From positions 16,049,501 through 16,113,500 of the forward strand of contig NC_085129.1 of NCBI RefSeq assembly GCF_030269925.1: a stretch of 64,000 nt of DNA, given 5' to 3'. The notes below the pieces were generated by a model. The model was not told the origin of the DNA. It ran no database searches and worked only from the letters and a program-made list of their open reading frames with translations. The first letter of the stretch is position 1, and each line of letters starts with the position of its first letter. The position numbers and the translations under genes are program-made. Positions 22,401-33,200 of this stretch are shown piece after piece. The DNA comes from Bombyx mori. Its lineage: Eukaryota; Arthropoda; Insecta; Lepidoptera; Bombycidae.

Positions 22401-25012
22401 GTTCATACATACCTTTCTGCTGTCGAGCTGTGACGAACAACGGGTAGGTTCTATTGGCGCTGTCGCAGGCAACCGTCACCCTAGCGGGGACGCTGTGAAA
22501 CTCCTGGAAGTCCTAAGCAAGGGTTCAGAAAGTAGACTGTTTTTCAAACTTTTAAATCACAGGTTATTTATGAACAGAACTAAAAAACATGTAGCTTTGC
22601 ATGAATTTTTATTCAGTTTTAATAGATGTGTCATGGTAAAAAATCGGGAATTGAGTATACCTTGAATGTAACAGTAGTATGGGACCAAGTTGGTGTGAGG
22701 CAGAAGATTCATAGACCTTCACATTGTTACTTGTACAATTTGGGCCCAAAGGGCTTGTTTTCAAGAATATTAAGATTATTTGCAGAGCATGTTTTAAACT
22801 TCAACTAGTTTTTTTTTTTTTTTTAATAAATAAATAAATATTTACTAACAATCACGCCACGTTAACTGGTCCCGTGATAAGTTCGTAAAGAACTTGTGTT
22901 ACAGGTACCAGATAACGGATATAAATGTAAGATTTTTATTATACACATACATATATATATAATAGACATCCATAACCCTGGAAAAGACATTTATATTTAT
23001 AATACAAATATCTTCCCTTGGCGGGATTCGAACCCGCGACCCCCCTGTGTAGTGACCATGTCACTTACCACTACACCAGATGGCCGTTTATAACTAGATG
23101 TTTATTAGAAGAAAAATATTTTATTCCTAATATATAGTTACAATTTATCAGTGATCTCTGCACTAAGCATAGCTTGTATTGCAAAAAAAAACTATAACTA
23201 TCCCTGATTAGGTAATTAATTATACATTTAAGTTTCAAATGGGATCAATTTATAATCAAATCAAATTTAAGTTGATCTTTGAAATGTTTGCAACAATTTT
23301 ACATATTAAGAGTAAGTCTGTAGACTTTCTTCTGGTTTCTGGCTCTTCTGGAAATAACAAAAATAGAGATGGTGTTTTTGCTCACCCCTCCAAACTCCAT
23401 TATATATTCGGTGCTCTTGTTTACATATAACGTATATGTAACATCATATTTGTATCTGAAAATGACAATTTCATATTTTTTTTGAGTGTACTAGAGAATG
23501 GTTTATCAAAATGAGACACATGAGCACACTGTTATTCATCAGCTAGTGTATAAGGGCTCTCGATAAGGTTCACTCATACTTAATTTACTCATACTTTTGT
23601 GCACTGTTTTACAAAAACAAGTTTAACAGTAGTTTCAGAATTTTTGTTCATAGATTAAACCTGTTTAGTATTCTTGAATCAGCTATTATTATTATTACTA
23701 GAGGTCCCGCAGTATTCGAAATTCGACTATAATAATTAATTGGAATTGTAAGTTTGTAGACTATTATGATTGTATTTTATACCTCTATAATCACAAATTT
23801 CGCCAAGGCTACACTATAAAAAAAAAATTAATAAAGACAAACAATATTTAATCTATTCTCAATTTGACCACAGACGTCAAGAACAAAAGTTTGACAATAA
23901 ATAGTATGCATGCGTGTGTGTGCGTCTAATACATAGTATGTAGTGTGTGTAATGTTTTCTTTATTGATTTAATGTATATTTTATGCATTATTGTAAAAAA
24001 TTATTAGCATTGTGCACTTCTTCTCTATATTCTCTATAAGTGTGGAAAATTTCATACTCCTCAGTCCGCGCAATTTTCGTAAAAAAGGGATTCAAAGTTT
24101 TTGCTTCACGTATTAATATATAGATTATTATTATGATCAGTTATTACCATTATACAGAACTTGATTCAGCTATTCCAATTTATCTGTCATGGTATTGTGT
24201 CTTTTTTTTATCCGTTAAGTAAAACTATCTGTAAATTACAGGGCTATTTATGCAAGACTCCAGGTTAGGGGAATGAACTGAGTACTAGTGGCAGATGGTG
24301 AATGCATCTGATTGGCATGATTTGACTAGTGATTTTCAAATTATGTTATTTTCAATCAGACAGTTTCAAACAGACTCTTCATATTAGTTGTGCCATCGGC
24401 TTTGACAATATCTATGGGTATTACACAGTCAGATCAGCTGTACACTACCCTGCACTGGCATAGAAATCACATTTACTAACTAGTAAGGGTAATTAAACTA
24501 CTATATGAGATAAAAATGAAAGCATCCCGGTAGCATTGCATTGATAAGCGACAAGACTTGCTATCAGACAACAGTAATTCTGTTTATTTTGTTGTTATAA
24601 ATAATTAACATTGTGTTTAAAAATAAGATAAGAATGTTGACATTATGAACTTATGACTACAGACTTCATTTTTATGGTAAAAAAGTCCAATTCTTGATAT
24701 TGTTTCTTCCTTGACATTAGCTTGAAGAGACCTAAGGGGCTCAAAGATGATATGCTGCAAAAAAAATACGCATCCCCGAGGAAGCTACTAAGTTACAAAG
24801 TTAAATAAATAATGCCAAAGCGACCTTCGTTCTTTTCCGACTCTTTCATCTGTGTAACAAAGGTCCCAACATCCACTCTCAAAGAATCGGGTACGGAAAT
24901 TTATTACTTACGTGTTATTGTAGTAGAAAATAATGTCTTCCTTGTAAAAGCTCTGCTGTAGTGAGAGAAAAGGAAAACCTAATGTTATTACTAACAATAG
25001 CAACGTATACAT
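10456..25012 (-). CDS. SID-1 transmembrane family protein (SIDT / SID-1-like)
   Basis: Multi-pass membrane protein of the SID-1 family, implicated in dsRNA uptake and systemic RNAi in nematodes; the insect role is debated. Inferred coding exons, 5' to 3': 24912-25012, 22413-22512, 21790-21912, 20425-20795, 19934-20017, 19075-19241, 18323-18471, 17503-17589, 17264-17372, 16878-16989, 16300-16482, 15531-15651, 15039-15161, 14243-14359, 13644-13749, 11938-12063, 11093-11171, 10456-10632. All junctions from exon 2 on are in phase with GT-AG ends, about 811 residues in total. Exon 1 has a hydrophobic signal peptide ([18 protein letters not shown]). The extracellular domain has '[12 protein letters not shown]' and 'SIQNFSCPVFD'. 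The membrane part has '[20 protein letters not shown]', '[13 protein letters not shown]', '[12 protein letters not shown]' and '[10 protein letters not shown]'. The C-terminus has '[19 protein letters not shown]' and 'LTLDDGL' and ends in 'VPVF', all family hallmarks. Oddities: exon 1 ends two bases into a codon but exon 2 starts a codon, so a microexon or sequence difference is unresolved; a solo LTR disrupts the exon 11 donor. Lepidoptera carry several paralogues; which one this is cannot be told. Confidence 0.95.
10687..10746 (-). mobile_element. Bm1 SINE fragment
   Basis: About 60 bp of the Bm1 central segment (TTACACCATGTTGTTCCTTC, then the CGTGAACA block) in the last SIDT intron, 54 bp from the acceptor of the final exon. 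Confidence 0.7.
11303..11372. repeat. 70-bp direct repeat, copy 1
   Basis: From ACACACAAACTTTTAATTTG to GGTGTCTT. It recurs with few mismatches at 11703-11772, the two copies bracketing a Bm1 element. Confidence 0.85.
11378..11702 (-). mobile_element. Bm1 SINE, headless at 5' end
   Basis: Poly-T then TTGCTTATATGGGTGGACGA through to GTCAGTCGCGAACA in reverse orientation. It lies between two copies of a 70-bp direct repeat in the SIDT intron between exons 16 and 17, and interrupts an older Bm1-like segment. Confidence 0.88.
11703..11772. repeat. 70-bp direct repeat, copy 2
   Basis: Second copy of the sequence at 11303-11372. Its 3' part (CCGGTGGTAGGGTGTCTT) and the following 100 bp resemble a decayed plus-strand Bm1. 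Confidence 0.85.
12111..12350 (+). mobile_element. Possible Helitron-like element, 3' end
   Basis: The 3' end GCGAAGCGGATGGGTACAGCTAG at 12328-12350 has the CTAG terminus of Helitrons, followed by T and then directly by the TC start of the next element. The 5' boundary is not clear, so the start is approximate. Confidence 0.4.
12352..13105 (+). mobile_element. Non-autonomous Helitron, family 2, longest copy
   Basis: Begins TCTATATATTAATACGTGAAG and ends in CTAG at 13102-13105. A perfect 6-bp stem hairpin, GTCGAA-T-TTCGAC, lies at 13076-13088, 13 bases before the terminus, which is classic Helitron 3' architecture. It lies in the SIDT intron between exons 15 and 16. Shorter copies with the same ends are at 23698-24124 and 59982-60409. 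About 300 bp of its interior (12400-12700) is absent from those copies. No helicase coding was seen. Confidence 0.75.
13872..14106 (+). mobile_element. Bm1 SINE, headless short form
   Basis: Starts at TATTGGTGGTAGGGCCATGT and ends in CTAAGCAATAAAAATAAAAT. It lies in the SIDT intron between exons 14 and 15. Confidence 0.9.
14475..14832 (+). mobile_element. Non-LTR retrotransposon 3' end (jockey/CR1-like)
   Basis: Plus-strand frames give 'RTIRLWNEL'-like text and then '[20 protein letters not shown]', followed by a '[11 protein letters not shown]' block and a terminal 'HGRR' plus stop. This is the C-terminus of a non-LTR reverse transcriptase polyprotein, with frame breaks. It lies in the SIDT intron between exons 13 and 14. 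Confidence 0.78.
15202..15408 (+). mobile_element. Bm1 SINE, headless short form
   Basis: Starts at CTTGTGGTAGAAACTCTTG and ends at CCACCGAACTAAGCAAAAA. It lies in the SIDT intron between exons 12 and 13. Confidence 0.9.
15899..16295 (+). mobile_element. Solo LTR at the SIDT exon 11 splice donor
   Basis: A 397-bp segment starting TGTTACGC and ending GCGTCACA (imperfect inverted termini, TG...CA). It is flanked by a 4-bp target duplication, ATAC at 15895-15898 and 16296-16299. Inside are a TATAAAA box at 16073-16079 and a TCAGT initiator about 30 bp downstream, so the LTR promoter reads on the plus strand, antisense to SIDT. No internal retroelement coding sequence or second LTR is present. 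A 4-bp duplication fits Ty3/gypsy-type elements; the family is not identified. The 3' duplication overlaps the 5' splice site of SIDT exon 11. Confidence 0.8.
16073..16110 (+). promoter_or_regulatory. LTR core promoter (TATA box and initiator)
   Basis: TATAAAA at 16073-16079 and the arthropod-type initiator TCAGT at 16106-16110, correctly spaced, within the solo LTR. Transcription from here would run antisense to the SIDT gene. Confidence 0.5.
17897..18143 (-). mobile_element. Bm1 SINE, headless short form
   Basis: From poly-T and TTGCTTTGGTGGGTTGACGA to GGTCCTACCACCAGTAA, in the SIDT intron between exons 7 and 8. Confidence 0.92.
18533..18962 (-). mobile_element. Bm1 SINE, full length
   Basis: From poly-T at 18533 through all body segments to the tRNA-derived head (CCGGCGGGGTTTGAACACCG at 18894-18913, B-box-like in reverse). 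It lies in the SIDT intron between exons 6 and 7. Confidence 0.93.
19391..19832 (-). mobile_element. Bm1 SINE, full length
   Basis: From TTTTTTTATTGCTTAAGTTG to the head with GCGGGATTCGAACACCGGTG (RNA polymerase III B-box in reverse) and CCTTTAGTCCACGATGAC. It lies in the SIDT intron between exons 5 and 6. Confidence 0.95.
21958..22388 (-). mobile_element. Bm1 SINE, full length
   Basis: Tail (ATT)n then TTGCTTAGTTGGGTGGACGA, ending in the tRNA-like head GCGGGATTCGAACACCAGTG and CTTTAGGCCACGACGAC. The head lies only 24 bp from the donor of SIDT exon 2. Confidence 0.95.
22806..23092 (-). mobile_element. tRNA-derived SINE, not Bm1
   Basis: Read on the minus strand, a tRNA-like head begins GGCCATCTGGTGTAGTGGTA (A box) and carries GGGTTCGAATCCCGCC (B box) at about 23014-23035. 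About 200 bp of unrelated body follows, then a (TTTA)n and poly-A tail. It lacks every Bm1 body segment. It lies in SIDT intron 1. A free-standing tRNA gene is unlikely because the body and tail follow and the acceptor stem is not clearly paired. Confidence 0.7.
23698..24124 (-). mobile_element. Non-autonomous Helitron, family 2
   Basis: In reverse orientation it runs from TCTATATATTAATACGTGAA at 24124 to CTAG at 23698-23701, with a TCGAATTTCGA hairpin just before the end. It is 427 bp, in SIDT intron 1. Confidence 0.72.
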
Positions 25013-25326
25013 TTTGCGTTCTTTGAGACTTTTATTCTGAATTGTAGTGCATTAATGGTAAATGCAATTAAACTTAAATTAATACATTGTTTTCATTTAC
25101 AATATGTGACTATTTTAAATTTGAATTTGTTTTGAAACTACAACAATGAACTGTTGTTAAACGTCATACTCGTGTTTTGACAATTTAGCTTTTTTGACGT
25201 GTTTATTCGCTATGCAAAGACATTATTGTTCATACTACCAAAAATGGAAACAAAGGTTTCTTTCGAGTTTCTACTTTATGTATGAGTAGTGAAATGAAAC
25301 AATTTGTTGAAACTGAATAAAATTTT

Positions 25327-26575
25327 ATGAGGTGAGATAAAACCTGTTTTTGATAAGGTGAAGTCATTTTTAAGTAATATGATGTAAACTACTTACCCAT
25401 CTTGACTCGCCTTTCCACCAAAAGATCTGTTGACATTTTCTACAAGTCTGTATCTAGTATTATAGCAATTTTTTTTATGTGATTACGATTATGTTTTTAG
25501 TTTAAAAGACTATTTGGTTAAATTGAAGTATCTTAAGAAATTTTATTCATAAGAAGATTTTATGGCCTGGCAAAGAGATTACATTCATAGCCACCAACCA
25601 CCAAATTGTTAAAACAATGGTTATTTTTAAGTCGTCGTGGTTTAAATGATAGGACTCCCGTAGTCCTCGTATCGAGCGATGCGACTTTGCCTAGTGCTTT
25701 TGTTTGGCGGCCTTTAGGAGTATTTTTATTTAAAAAATCTTTACCTTTACAAAATTTCCTTAAGAAATTGAATGTGACCTTGAGGTGTCAAAGACGAACG
25801 TCGAATTTCGATTATTGGACGTAGAGTAGTTGATATAAATACACCTTTCTTTTGGATCTTTTACTGAATGTTCGGTATTTATATAAACTTAATCGCGACC
25901 TCTATTACCGACCTTCTTGAAACAATATACCGACACATAAGCCACCGATGCAGTGGCAAGTTTATGTATCACAAACGTAAGGTGGTACCAGGAGCAACAT
26001 AGTTATCACCTAATAATAATGCTTAAATAAAATAAAACACCTACAATAAATAAATGGACATTTTTATTTAATTAATAAAAAACGAAGCTTGCTTACATAT
26101 TAGATTAATTTACATGTATACACGTGTTATTATATCTATATTCTAGGAAGGTGGATCGAGAGAATCATTTGTATCCGCCATCAATGTTGCCAACCCCAGT
26201 TTTAAATGGGTATTTGACTGTTACACAGGTAAACGGAATACTTTACAAATTGTTTACATATTCTTAAATTTCAGTATTTACAATGAAAATCTATATTTTT
26301 TTTAATAAATGGTTAAATAAATACGTAAAAAAAACTACCAAAACGCATCCGTTTAGGAACCAGAGGTCAGGATGCTACAGGAGGATGCTGCGATTCCCCA
26401 GGACACAAAGTACGTTCACAAAACAAATTTGGAGCGTTTTTGGTCACGTGACGTAATCAGAGCTTGCTCAAGAATGGTAAATGTTCCGAAAGGTAATTAC
26501 AAAACATATTACGGACCTAAAATACAGTTACAATCACCGAAGGTAGCTTCAAAACAAAACACATTTCAACAGTAG
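25327..26575 (+). CDS. Candidate small gene with three coding exons, function unknown
   Basis: Two exons are well supported: 26147-26228 (acceptor TTCTAG, donor GTAAAC) and 26357-26575 (acceptor TTTAG, stop TAG), joined in phase 0. They encode 'KVDRENHLYPPSMLPTPVLN' ... 'EPEVRMLQEDAAIPQDTKYV' and on to a basic C-terminus ending 'NTFQQ'. The first of them needs two bases from an upstream exon. ATGAG followed by GTGAGA at 25327-25331 supplies exactly that and gives a 101-residue protein, but this 5-base exon is speculative. There is no signal peptide or transmembrane segment. It lies head-to-head with SIDT and tail-to-tail with wee1. I do not recognise the family; the composition would suit a small structural protein. 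An AATAAA occurs near 26832. Confidence 0.5.
25628..25690 (+). repeat. Degenerate Bm1-like tRNA head
   Basis: AAGTCGTCGTGGTTTAAATG followed by a block ending TCGAGCGATGC resembles the Bm1 5' head (GTCGTCGTGGCCTAAAGGAT...GAGCGATGC) with many changes. No body follows. Confidence 0.4.
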
Positions 26576-27216
26576 AGTGCTCGGTTTGGAGTCATTCTTA
26601 CCAACTCTGACTCGTCCTATTTTGAGAACTTTTTTTTAGCAGAGAATATTAGTGTTGTCTGTAAATAACATTCATTAATTAACAAACAAAAAAAAAAACA
26701 ATTAAATATAACGTTTCATGTAAATTTTCTAGTTTTTAATTCATTTAAAAACTGATTACAATAGACATCAGACAACTTTTCAGAGAGTTTACTGTAATCA
26801 TTAAATTATAGGTCATGTTTTTTTTTAAATGAATAAAAATTGGACTGCCCAAATTTAAAGAGGTCTTATGAAGTGACCGTGTGACTTCAGGCGTGGGTTC
26901 ATAAACGACAAGCTAAATACTCACGAATGACTTCACACTGACAGATCCAAAATGCTAATAACAAATGCATCCTATAAAACAAAATTAATTAATGAATTTT
27001 ATACAAAAGTATTGAGAATTTTGAATACATTCGTTTTTAAATATATGTATATTTTAAAAAAAGTTGAGAGTTTTCATTCTTTTCACACTTGTTATGGCTA
27101 TAACTAGGGAAGTTAGATAAACATATCGAACAATAAAAGTCTAATTGAAACATTTAGTTTTCTAGCAACTTTAGTGCGCGGATAAGGGCTGGCTACACCG
27201 TGCCTCGGGCGATAGT

Positions 27217-30200
27217 TCAGAGCTGCAACACGTCAGAGAGGCAAGTGTCGATTCGCGGCTTCTGCGTCCTCTTGGCGGCGGAGCGCGTCCGGAACTTGCT
27301 GGACTCGAGGCTGGGGGTCAACGACTTGATGCATCTGCGGACAACAATTCAATCTTCAATTGTAATAAGTATTGAAAACAGTCGCATGTACAAAATAAAC
27401 TGCGGGTATGTAGGAAGATGCTACTAGTGGAGACTTTCAATAGACACTATCTGTTCGAAACCAATCTGTAATATAACTAATCTGTGGGAACGGGTTGCGA
27501 ATTGGCACGGCGTTCGCGACTTGATATCTATCACTTCAGCTTGCTCGAACGGGACGGTACCCTCATGTGTGACAGTCTTGCTATGATACCCTACGGTTTT
27601 GCATTATCACTAATCCTTATCCATTCCTGCCCTAAAGCCTTCTCCCTAAGTGAACGGCGTGAGTCGACGAGGTCATCGATTCCGGTGAGTGATTAGACGA
27701 TATTTTGTTAAAATAGTACATACGGCGCTGTGGGTTGCGGCACATGTTCGACGGGCACCTCGTGCTGGTTTCCGGAGCCCTAGGCTGCCACGAGGGCGCT
27801 GGGTTCGGATCGCACACTATCAATAGTAATTTGGTTTAGAAATACAGAAATCGTTGATGTAAAATTACATCTTTACCCCTACTATGCAGGGCGGTGTAAG
27901 CAACTCAGCTGATGTTCAATATAAATCCGACATCTTTCTGATGTCAAGTGTATCAAGATTACTGGTTGTGTACGTACTTGGCAGCATCGTGTAGCTTCCT
28001 GGCGAGCAACTCGTTCTTCATGTTGGCGGCGGCGAGCTCGCGCCGTAGCTGCGCCCGCGACTTGATCGGCGCCGCCACGCCGCGCCACGCCCCGCCCCGC
28101 CACGCCATGCGACGCAGGCGACGCGCTGACGGACGCGCGCTCGGAGACGGGTCCACCATGCTCTGAGGAAACAACGCGATCGGTCAGGTACTACAAACCA
28201 ATACTTATTGTTTTAGATCAGACCATACATACCTTGAGGAGATCATTGAACTCTCTGGACAAGTTTGGCAAATCTGGTAATTTTCCGTCCCTGTAATCGT
28301 GCCATTTTTGTCCGTTTTTAGGTAATGGTCCCCCTCCAGCTGCCTCGAATAACGTCAAACCTGGAACCAACGGATCTTAACAACAACTGGACGGTGAACT
28401 TGTTTACTAAAATACAGTACGTATGAGCAGGGTGTACTTTGTTTAAGCTTTTCCGCAATAGTGGTTGCAGGAAATTACTCACCAAAAGCAAATATGTCAG
28501 CTTTAGGTAACTGCGAAAAGTCTTCGTGTAAGACTTCCTTGGGTAGGTACCTGCAGTCGCCTTCCTCTACAGCGGGCGAAGATACACATGTCACATGACC
28601 TAGGTCACCTGTAATCACAAATGAAAACAATTCTAAAATTATTTCATCAGACATTACTTTGTGGAGTGATGTCCCATTGGGTCAGTGCTGAGCGTCACAA
28701 ATACCCACACTGAAACCTGGCGGATGAAATACAAAAAAAAATTAAGTTAAATAAAAGTATCGTTTGTCTAACCTTAACAAACCACCAACAAAGAAATCAT
28801 TGAACTGCCATAACACTAATAATTTTGTTATTTAACATTACAGAGGTCATTTGTAAATTAAGATATTCTTTAATATATATTACTTTCATGAACATTTAAC
28901 ACATTTAATTCTTTCTTCTATCAAGCGAGAAAGCATTGGGAGGCATTAGAATGATTGTGAATACATACCGATTTTATATTTATGATTAGGAGCTGGTTCC
29001 TCGTCGTCGTAGCCGTCGTCTGACTCCCTGCAGGCGTCCACGTCACCGCTGCATATGAATATGTTACCGGGCTTCACGTCCATGTGTACTAGTTGCTGGG
29101 AGTGTATATAGCTGTAGAGAATAATTACATATTACTATAATACACATAGAATTACAAGAAAATTACAATTAGACAAAGTAACATATCATTTCTCACGAAC
29201 TAATAGTTTTTATCAAATCATTTGTGCCTGAAAAGTCATACATATTTAGTTCTCGTGATAGGCCAGGCCTGGTAGAGGGTCAATCTGAACCAGGCTGCTT
29301 AACATTTTTACTGATAACATGTTGTTCTTTGAATTTCAAATGAAAAATGTTGTATTTATTTTCATTTTTGTGTTTTAATATGATATCTAATTAGTTGAAG
29401 ATAAAGATTTTAAAGTACCGAGTTAGGTCATACATAGTCACAACAGAACAAGTGCAGTAAGACTCCGACTTCTAAAGGCAGTGTGCCCGTGGTTCAGTTC
29501 TCATGTCAACTAATCAATCCAGCGAGGCGACTGGGCCGTGTGCACTTACGCGAGTCCTGCAGCTATGTGTGAGAGTAGTATGAGGAGTTCGCTCTCCGGC
29601 AGCGGCCCGTCCTCCATCTTCAGCTGTAAGGAGCCTCCGTCGCAGTACTCGTTCTGGATTATCATGTGATCGTCCTCCGCCCAGGCCGAGTAGTATCTGC
29701 ATGTAATGCAATATTATATTTTATCAATGAGTACTGCGTGCCTGCGTGCGTGAGTGCGGGCGTGCGTACGTGCGTGCGTGCGTACCTGACCACGTGCGGA
29801 TGTTTCCCCAGGGCGGCATGCGCGTATACCTCGGTGAGGGCGGCGCGCTCGGCGGCGGAGCCCGCCACGGGGCGCAGGGAGCGCTTGAGGGCGTAGACGC
29901 AGCCGTCCAGTTTGTTGACGCACCGGGTGACGCGCCCGAACTGCCCGCGTCCGATGACTCCCAGCTCTATGAACTCCACGTTGTAACGGGATATATTCGA
30001 TTCCTGTTTTAAAGAAGAGCATTTCCTATACATTTCGACTGTTCCTAGATATAATTGTCAATCGATATAGTAATGAAACAGCCATTTCACTACAATAGAC
30101 TTGTTGAGCAATTCTTCATGACTTACCTCAATATTCTGATTAACAGAAATGTACTAGTTAAGTTATGAGATAGTGGTATGTGGTATGTGAGTGCGACTTA

Positions 30201-33200
30201 CCCTTAGTCTTTTGGCCGGCTGCTCGGGCGTGCCGTCCCAGGTCGGAGTCTTGGATAAGGCACGTTTCTTTTTGTTTAACGCTTGACCTGAACAAAACAT
30301 ACATAACGTTTCTTATAGTACACAATATTAAACCATGTATTTATTTGTGGATCGTGATGCAGTATTAATTATTATTTGATAAAATCACTAATCACTGTTA
30401 CTAGGAGATGAATGGAAATGGTAGTGCAAGGTAGAGGGGGAAGAGGTCGACCGAAGAAGACATGGATGAAGTATGTGTGAGAGAGAGGAGTGAGTGTTGA
30501 GCAGAAGAGAATGAAAGAGAAAATTTATCTGCGCCGACCCCACCTTTTGACGAAAAAAAGGAGGTAATGAAACATCTCAACTATGCCTGTATGTATTTCT
30601 TTACCTATTAAACATAGCATATAAGCAGAAAATTTCGTTTCTTCCCATATCTTGTGTGTTTGTAATGCATAATATAATCTATAATAATCTATATATATAA
30701 AAATGAATTACTGTTCGTTAGTCTCGCTAAAACTAGAGAATGGCTGGACCGATTTGGCTAATTTTATTCTTGAATTATTTGTGGAAATCCATAGGTTTAA
30801 AAGGTAGATAAATATGAAAATGCTCGGAATTAAATAAAAATAACAATTTTGTTTTCCCTTTGATGTGTTCCCCCTCGGACGGATTTGTTTGTTTGTTTTA
30901 AGTTTATTTTATACAAAAGTTTAGGTCTTTTATTTATCGATTGAGGCAGGCACTACGTAGTCTGCCGGGTCAGCTAGTTTTCTAAATAATTTTCAAGAAA
31001 AATCTCATAATCCTGTTGTAAAATACCATGTTTATAGGATAGCTAGGTAGTTGGGTAGGTAGTATTTACAGGTGTCAATTATATTAGTGTACAAAAAAGT
31101 ATTCAATCTTTGTACGTCTTTAATGAAGAGAGTATAAAGGATTCAAAAACTACTGTGATATGGTTGTTATTTATTTTAGCAAAAATGTATTTTCAGTAAA
31201 AAAAAACTCACCATCAGGCGTGAAAGGATTGATGTTGGCAATAGGACGCCTTACGGTCAGCCGGGACTCGTCCAGTTCGTCCGGGGGTAGACTGCCGAGC
31301 GCGCTGTCGTCGTCACCAGATGGCGGATGGAGGTGGTGGCTCGAGCCTGATGGCATTCCTGGAACAAGCCACATTTAACATTTTCATTTTTCCTTTTATG
31401 AGAGCACTAAAGAATAAGTCTTAGAGCATCCTAACATACACTGAGTCTGCAGTTAACTGTCACCTACCACCTGCTTATTTCTGTCACAAACAAATCAATA
31501 TTGGTAGTGTGGAAGGTTGTCAGTCCTCCAAAGCAAATTGTCTTGGGACATTCACATCATATGGTATTTACTCACTTGGTATTTAGTGATACCGATACCA
31601 AAGCCCGAAGACACCACAACGTAGATCTCGTCACAAACTGAATAGTGTGCTTGTAGTGCGAATTGCTTTGAATGAAATCTTAGAATCATAGTACCCTTTG
31701 TGTATGTATCGCTTAACATTACTTTGTAGAGGTAAAGATAGCGAGTATCAATATACAGTCAAACCTGGATAAGTGAGAACTGGATAAGTGAGAAAACTCT
31801 ATAAGTGAGAGTAATAGCCAGGACCCGTCATTTTAAGCTCCTAAAACCTCTATTAGCGAGAAACAGAAACCTCTGTAAGCGAGAGTCGTTTTTCCTTCAT
31901 GGACCTCCATAAGTGAGACTGCTACGTATCTATACCTCTATAAGCGACAGTCGAACTTTATTTATTTATATTATTTAGGAGAAACAAATGACAAAACAAA
32001 TTACAAATTTAACATCTGCTATTTTATGACTCATTCTTAACTTTCGTGGAACTTCCTACCATTGTTTTTGTATTGTTTTCTCGTCAATATTGAAACTATT
32101 CTATTTAATGGAACTAAATAACGTTATTATTTTATCGCATTCTTTTCGAATGGACACGTGTGCCTGTGTACCGTCCTGTTTGTCGGACTTACTCAGTTTA
32201 TCGTTAATTCATTGCGAAGGAAAGTTCTGTTCTGCATCATGTCAAAACGGAAAATTAAAGTACTGTCATTAAGTGATAAACTTAAAATAGTGAATGCTTT
32301 GAATCCGGAAAATCGCGAAATGAAATTCAGAGGGTGCATTAGTGAGAAACTCGGGTTAGTGAGAAACTCGGGTTAGTGAGAAACCTCTATAAGCGAGAAT
32401 GAGATAGTGCTCCCTTGAACTCTCGCTTATCCAGGTTTGACTGTATATATATAAGTTCTCAGACTGAAATCAACTTCTGTTATTGCTTCACACGGTAAGG
32501 TAGTGGTAAGGCACATAACTCACTATCCGCGGCAGAAATTGGCAGAATAGCGGGACCTGCACGTGTGGGTTTCAATTCAATATAAATTACAAACCGATCC
32601 CGTCGTGCTTCGGTTTCACTATAGCTATCGTGTTGTATACCATCTTCACCATCATCGTGCACCATCTTCCGTACATTGGCAGAAACTGTAGCAGAACCGC
32701 ACACTAGGGTTGTTCGGAGTGTCAACAACAACATTTAATTAAATTAATTACTAGACTGTGGCCGGCAGTCGTCGTTTCTTGGCTATTAGATAGGAGATAC
32801 ACATACCTGTTTGCACGTTGATCTTGGGCGGGAACAGTCTCGTCCTGGGCGGATGATGAGTCGGTGTCGAACACTTCTCTAAGAGCGTCTTTGGAGTGTG
32901 AGGACTGTCGAACAACCTGGAACAATGACGTCATATATACTCAACGCCTGCGACTTTCTTTACTACTAATAGCCGAGCGGTAATTGTACAAACAAATATT
33001 TATATTATTTATTTGGGACAGGATATATCTTGCGTGGCAATCGTTTTGGACATACGTCCTGGTAACCAGCAGGAACAAGGTCTACGTTAGAACACGTGAC
33101 CTTGGCTCTCTAGAGTCCGGCAGAGCGGCACATGGCGTCTGTATCGAAGTCTTTATTAAATAAACCCATAATTAACTATCCATTCTTACTATAAATTTAT

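Noticed and set aside
23025..23092. A free-standing tRNA gene
   Set aside because: A and B boxes are present, but the sequence runs on into a SINE body and A-rich tail and no clean acceptor stem is visible.
24831..24856. A 25-base minus-strand segment between CACAG and GTCGCT as the missing SIDT microexon
   Set aside because: Its length has the right remainder, but joined to exon 1 it creates an immediate TGA.
25396..25431. Minus-strand ATG followed by 13 codons and a GTAAGT donor, a possible upstream first exon of SIDT
   Set aside because: Joined to the next good acceptor (within the exon 1 signal peptide sequence) it gives the wrong frame and an early stop. The 24912-25012 exon already supplies a start and signal peptide.
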